Notes under the pieces: model-generated | What the model saw: only the letters and a program-made list of their open reading frames with translations | Told to the model about the DNA's origin: nothing | The model's database searches: none | Program-made: the position numbers and the translations under genes | NCBI GenBank assembly: GCA_002316215.1 | Contig: DCDB01000053.1 | Span: forward strand, 1 to 7,429 | DNA: 7,429 nt | From: Lachnospiraceae bacterium UBA1066 | Lineage (GTDB): Bacteria; Bacillota; Clostridia; Lachnospirales; Lachnospiraceae | Direction: 5' to 3' | Shown here: positions 6,761 through 7,429 of the stretch, piece by piece | Numbering within the stretch: the stretch's first letter is position 1 | Layout of the letters: each line of letters starts with the position of its first letter

Positions 6761-6787
6761 GTTACACGGTAAAATTCATGTAAAACC

Positions 6788-6794
6788 AAGGAGG
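6788..6794 (+). promoter_or_regulatory. pyrB ribosome binding site
   Basis: AAGGAGG is a full Shine-Dalgarno match, but only 4 nt separate it from the ATG at 6799, which is closer than usual. The next in-frame ATG (6817, residue 7) would be 22 nt away, too far, so 6799 is preferred. Confidence 0.8.
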
Positions 6795-6798
6795 TATA

Positions 6799-7429
6799 AT
6801 GGCGCCAAGACATCTTATGAGTCCTCTCGACTTCTCTGTCGAAGAACTCCACAAACTTTTGGATCTTGCTAATGATATTGAAAAAGATCCGGAAAAATAT
6901 GCTCACGTATGTGAAGGTAAACGAATTGCCACCCTGTTCTACGAGCCCAGCACACGGACGAGACTTTCGTTCGAAGCCGCTATGATGAACTTAGGTGGCA
7001 AAGTTTTAGGCTTTCATTCCGCGGATTCTTCTTCCGCCTCCAAAGGCGAAAGCGTTTCGGACACCATGAGGATCGTTTCATGTTACGCGGATATCGCAGC
7101 CATGCGTCATCCTAAGGAAGGCGCTCCGCTGGTTGCTTCCATGAAATCCCTGATTCCCGTAATAAACGCAGGCGACGGCGGGCACCAGCATCCGACTCAG
7201 ACGCTCACGGATCTTCTTACCATCCGTTCCCTGAAAGGACATTTCGAAGGACTCACCTTCGGTCTCTGCGGCGACCTTAAGTTCGGCCGTACCGTCCATT
7301 CCCTTATTGCTGCCCTTTCACGCTATGAGAACGTCCGTTTTGTCCTCATTTCACCCGAAGAACTCCGTATTCCCGGCTATGTACGGGAAGCGCTGAAAAA
7401 CAAAGGCATCCCATTCGAAGAAGTCGTCC
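6799..7429 (+). CDS. pyrB: Aspartate carbamoyltransferase catalytic subunit, 3' end outside window
   Basis: The enzyme joins carbamoyl phosphate and aspartate to make carbamoyl-aspartate, the committed step of pyrimidine synthesis. The visible 210 codons are about two thirds of the usual ~305 residues. They cover the whole carbamoyl-phosphate domain and the start of the aspartate domain. YEPSTRTRLSFE (48-59) is the phosphate-binding signature. Lys82 in SSASKGES is the loop lysine contributed to the neighbouring subunit's active site (84 in E. coli). Arg103 in MRHPKEGA, and His131 with Gln134 in HQHPTQTLTDLL, complete the carbamoyl-phosphate pocket. The N-terminus MAPRHLMSPLDFSVEEL is close to the usual start of such proteins. 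It is transcribed divergently from the polyphosphate operon with a very short leader. Whether a regulatory subunit gene pyrI follows cannot be seen here. Confidence 0.96.
   Translation, partial: MAPRHLMSPLDFSVEELHKLLDLANDIEKDPEKYAHVCEGKRIATLFYEPSTRTRLSFEAAMMNLGGKVLGFHSADSSSASKGESVSDTMRIVSCYADIAAMRHPKEGAPLVASMKSLIPVINAGDGGHQHPTQTLTDLLTIRSLKGHFEGLTFGLCGDLKFGRTVHSLIAALSRYENVRFVLISPEELRIPGYVREALKNKGIPFEEVV

Noticed and set aside
6795..6800. TATAAT overlapping the pyrB start codon
   Set aside because: There is no -35 box at suitable spacing (the bases there are AAATTC). It arises from the spacer after the ribosome site plus the ATG.

Overview
The window reads as ordinary chromosomal DNA of a Gram-positive Clostridia-type bacterium, most likely a member or relative of the Lachnospiraceae. 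That placement is an inference from moderate GC content, strong AAGGAGG/GGAGG ribosome binding sites, and the style of the Glf, Ppx/GppA and PyrB proteins. The species cannot be fixed from sequence alone. No mobile element, tRNA, rRNA or CRISPR array is visible.

Layout: five genes lie on the minus strand and one on the plus strand. Reading the minus strand from right to left: a small AroQ-type chorismate mutase (6608-6246), a DUF815 AAA+ ATPase (6249-4942), a Ppx/GppA-family exopolyphosphatase-like protein with a C-terminal HD-like region (4941-3403), and polyphosphate kinase PPK1 (3363-1144). A 100-nt gap carrying a perfect 11-bp inverted repeat follows, and then UDP-galactopyranose mutase glf, whose last ~20 codons lie outside the window (1043-1). 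On the plus strand, pyrB (aspartate carbamoyltransferase) starts at 6799 and runs off the right end, with about two thirds of it present.

The first four minus-strand genes form a tightly packed, probably translationally coupled operon. There is an ATGA stop/start overlap between aroQ and the ATPase, the ATPase TAA directly abuts the ppx ATG, and 39 nt with a GGAGG site separate ppx from ppk. The last two genes are the two halves of polyphosphate metabolism (synthesis and breakdown/sensing). The uncharacterised ATPase and the apparently active chorismate mutase are thus tied to polyphosphate by position only. This association is the most interesting biology in the window.

The operon and pyrB diverge from a compact control region (about 6684-6798). 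A near-consensus sigma-A promoter for the minus strand (TTTACA-17-TATAAT) and one for pyrB (TTGATT-17-TATTAT) stand back to back, with an 11-bp palindrome exactly between their -35 boxes. The minus-strand promoter lies inside the upstream part of the longest chorismate mutase reading frame, so the true start is downstream and the protein is about 120 residues, not 165.
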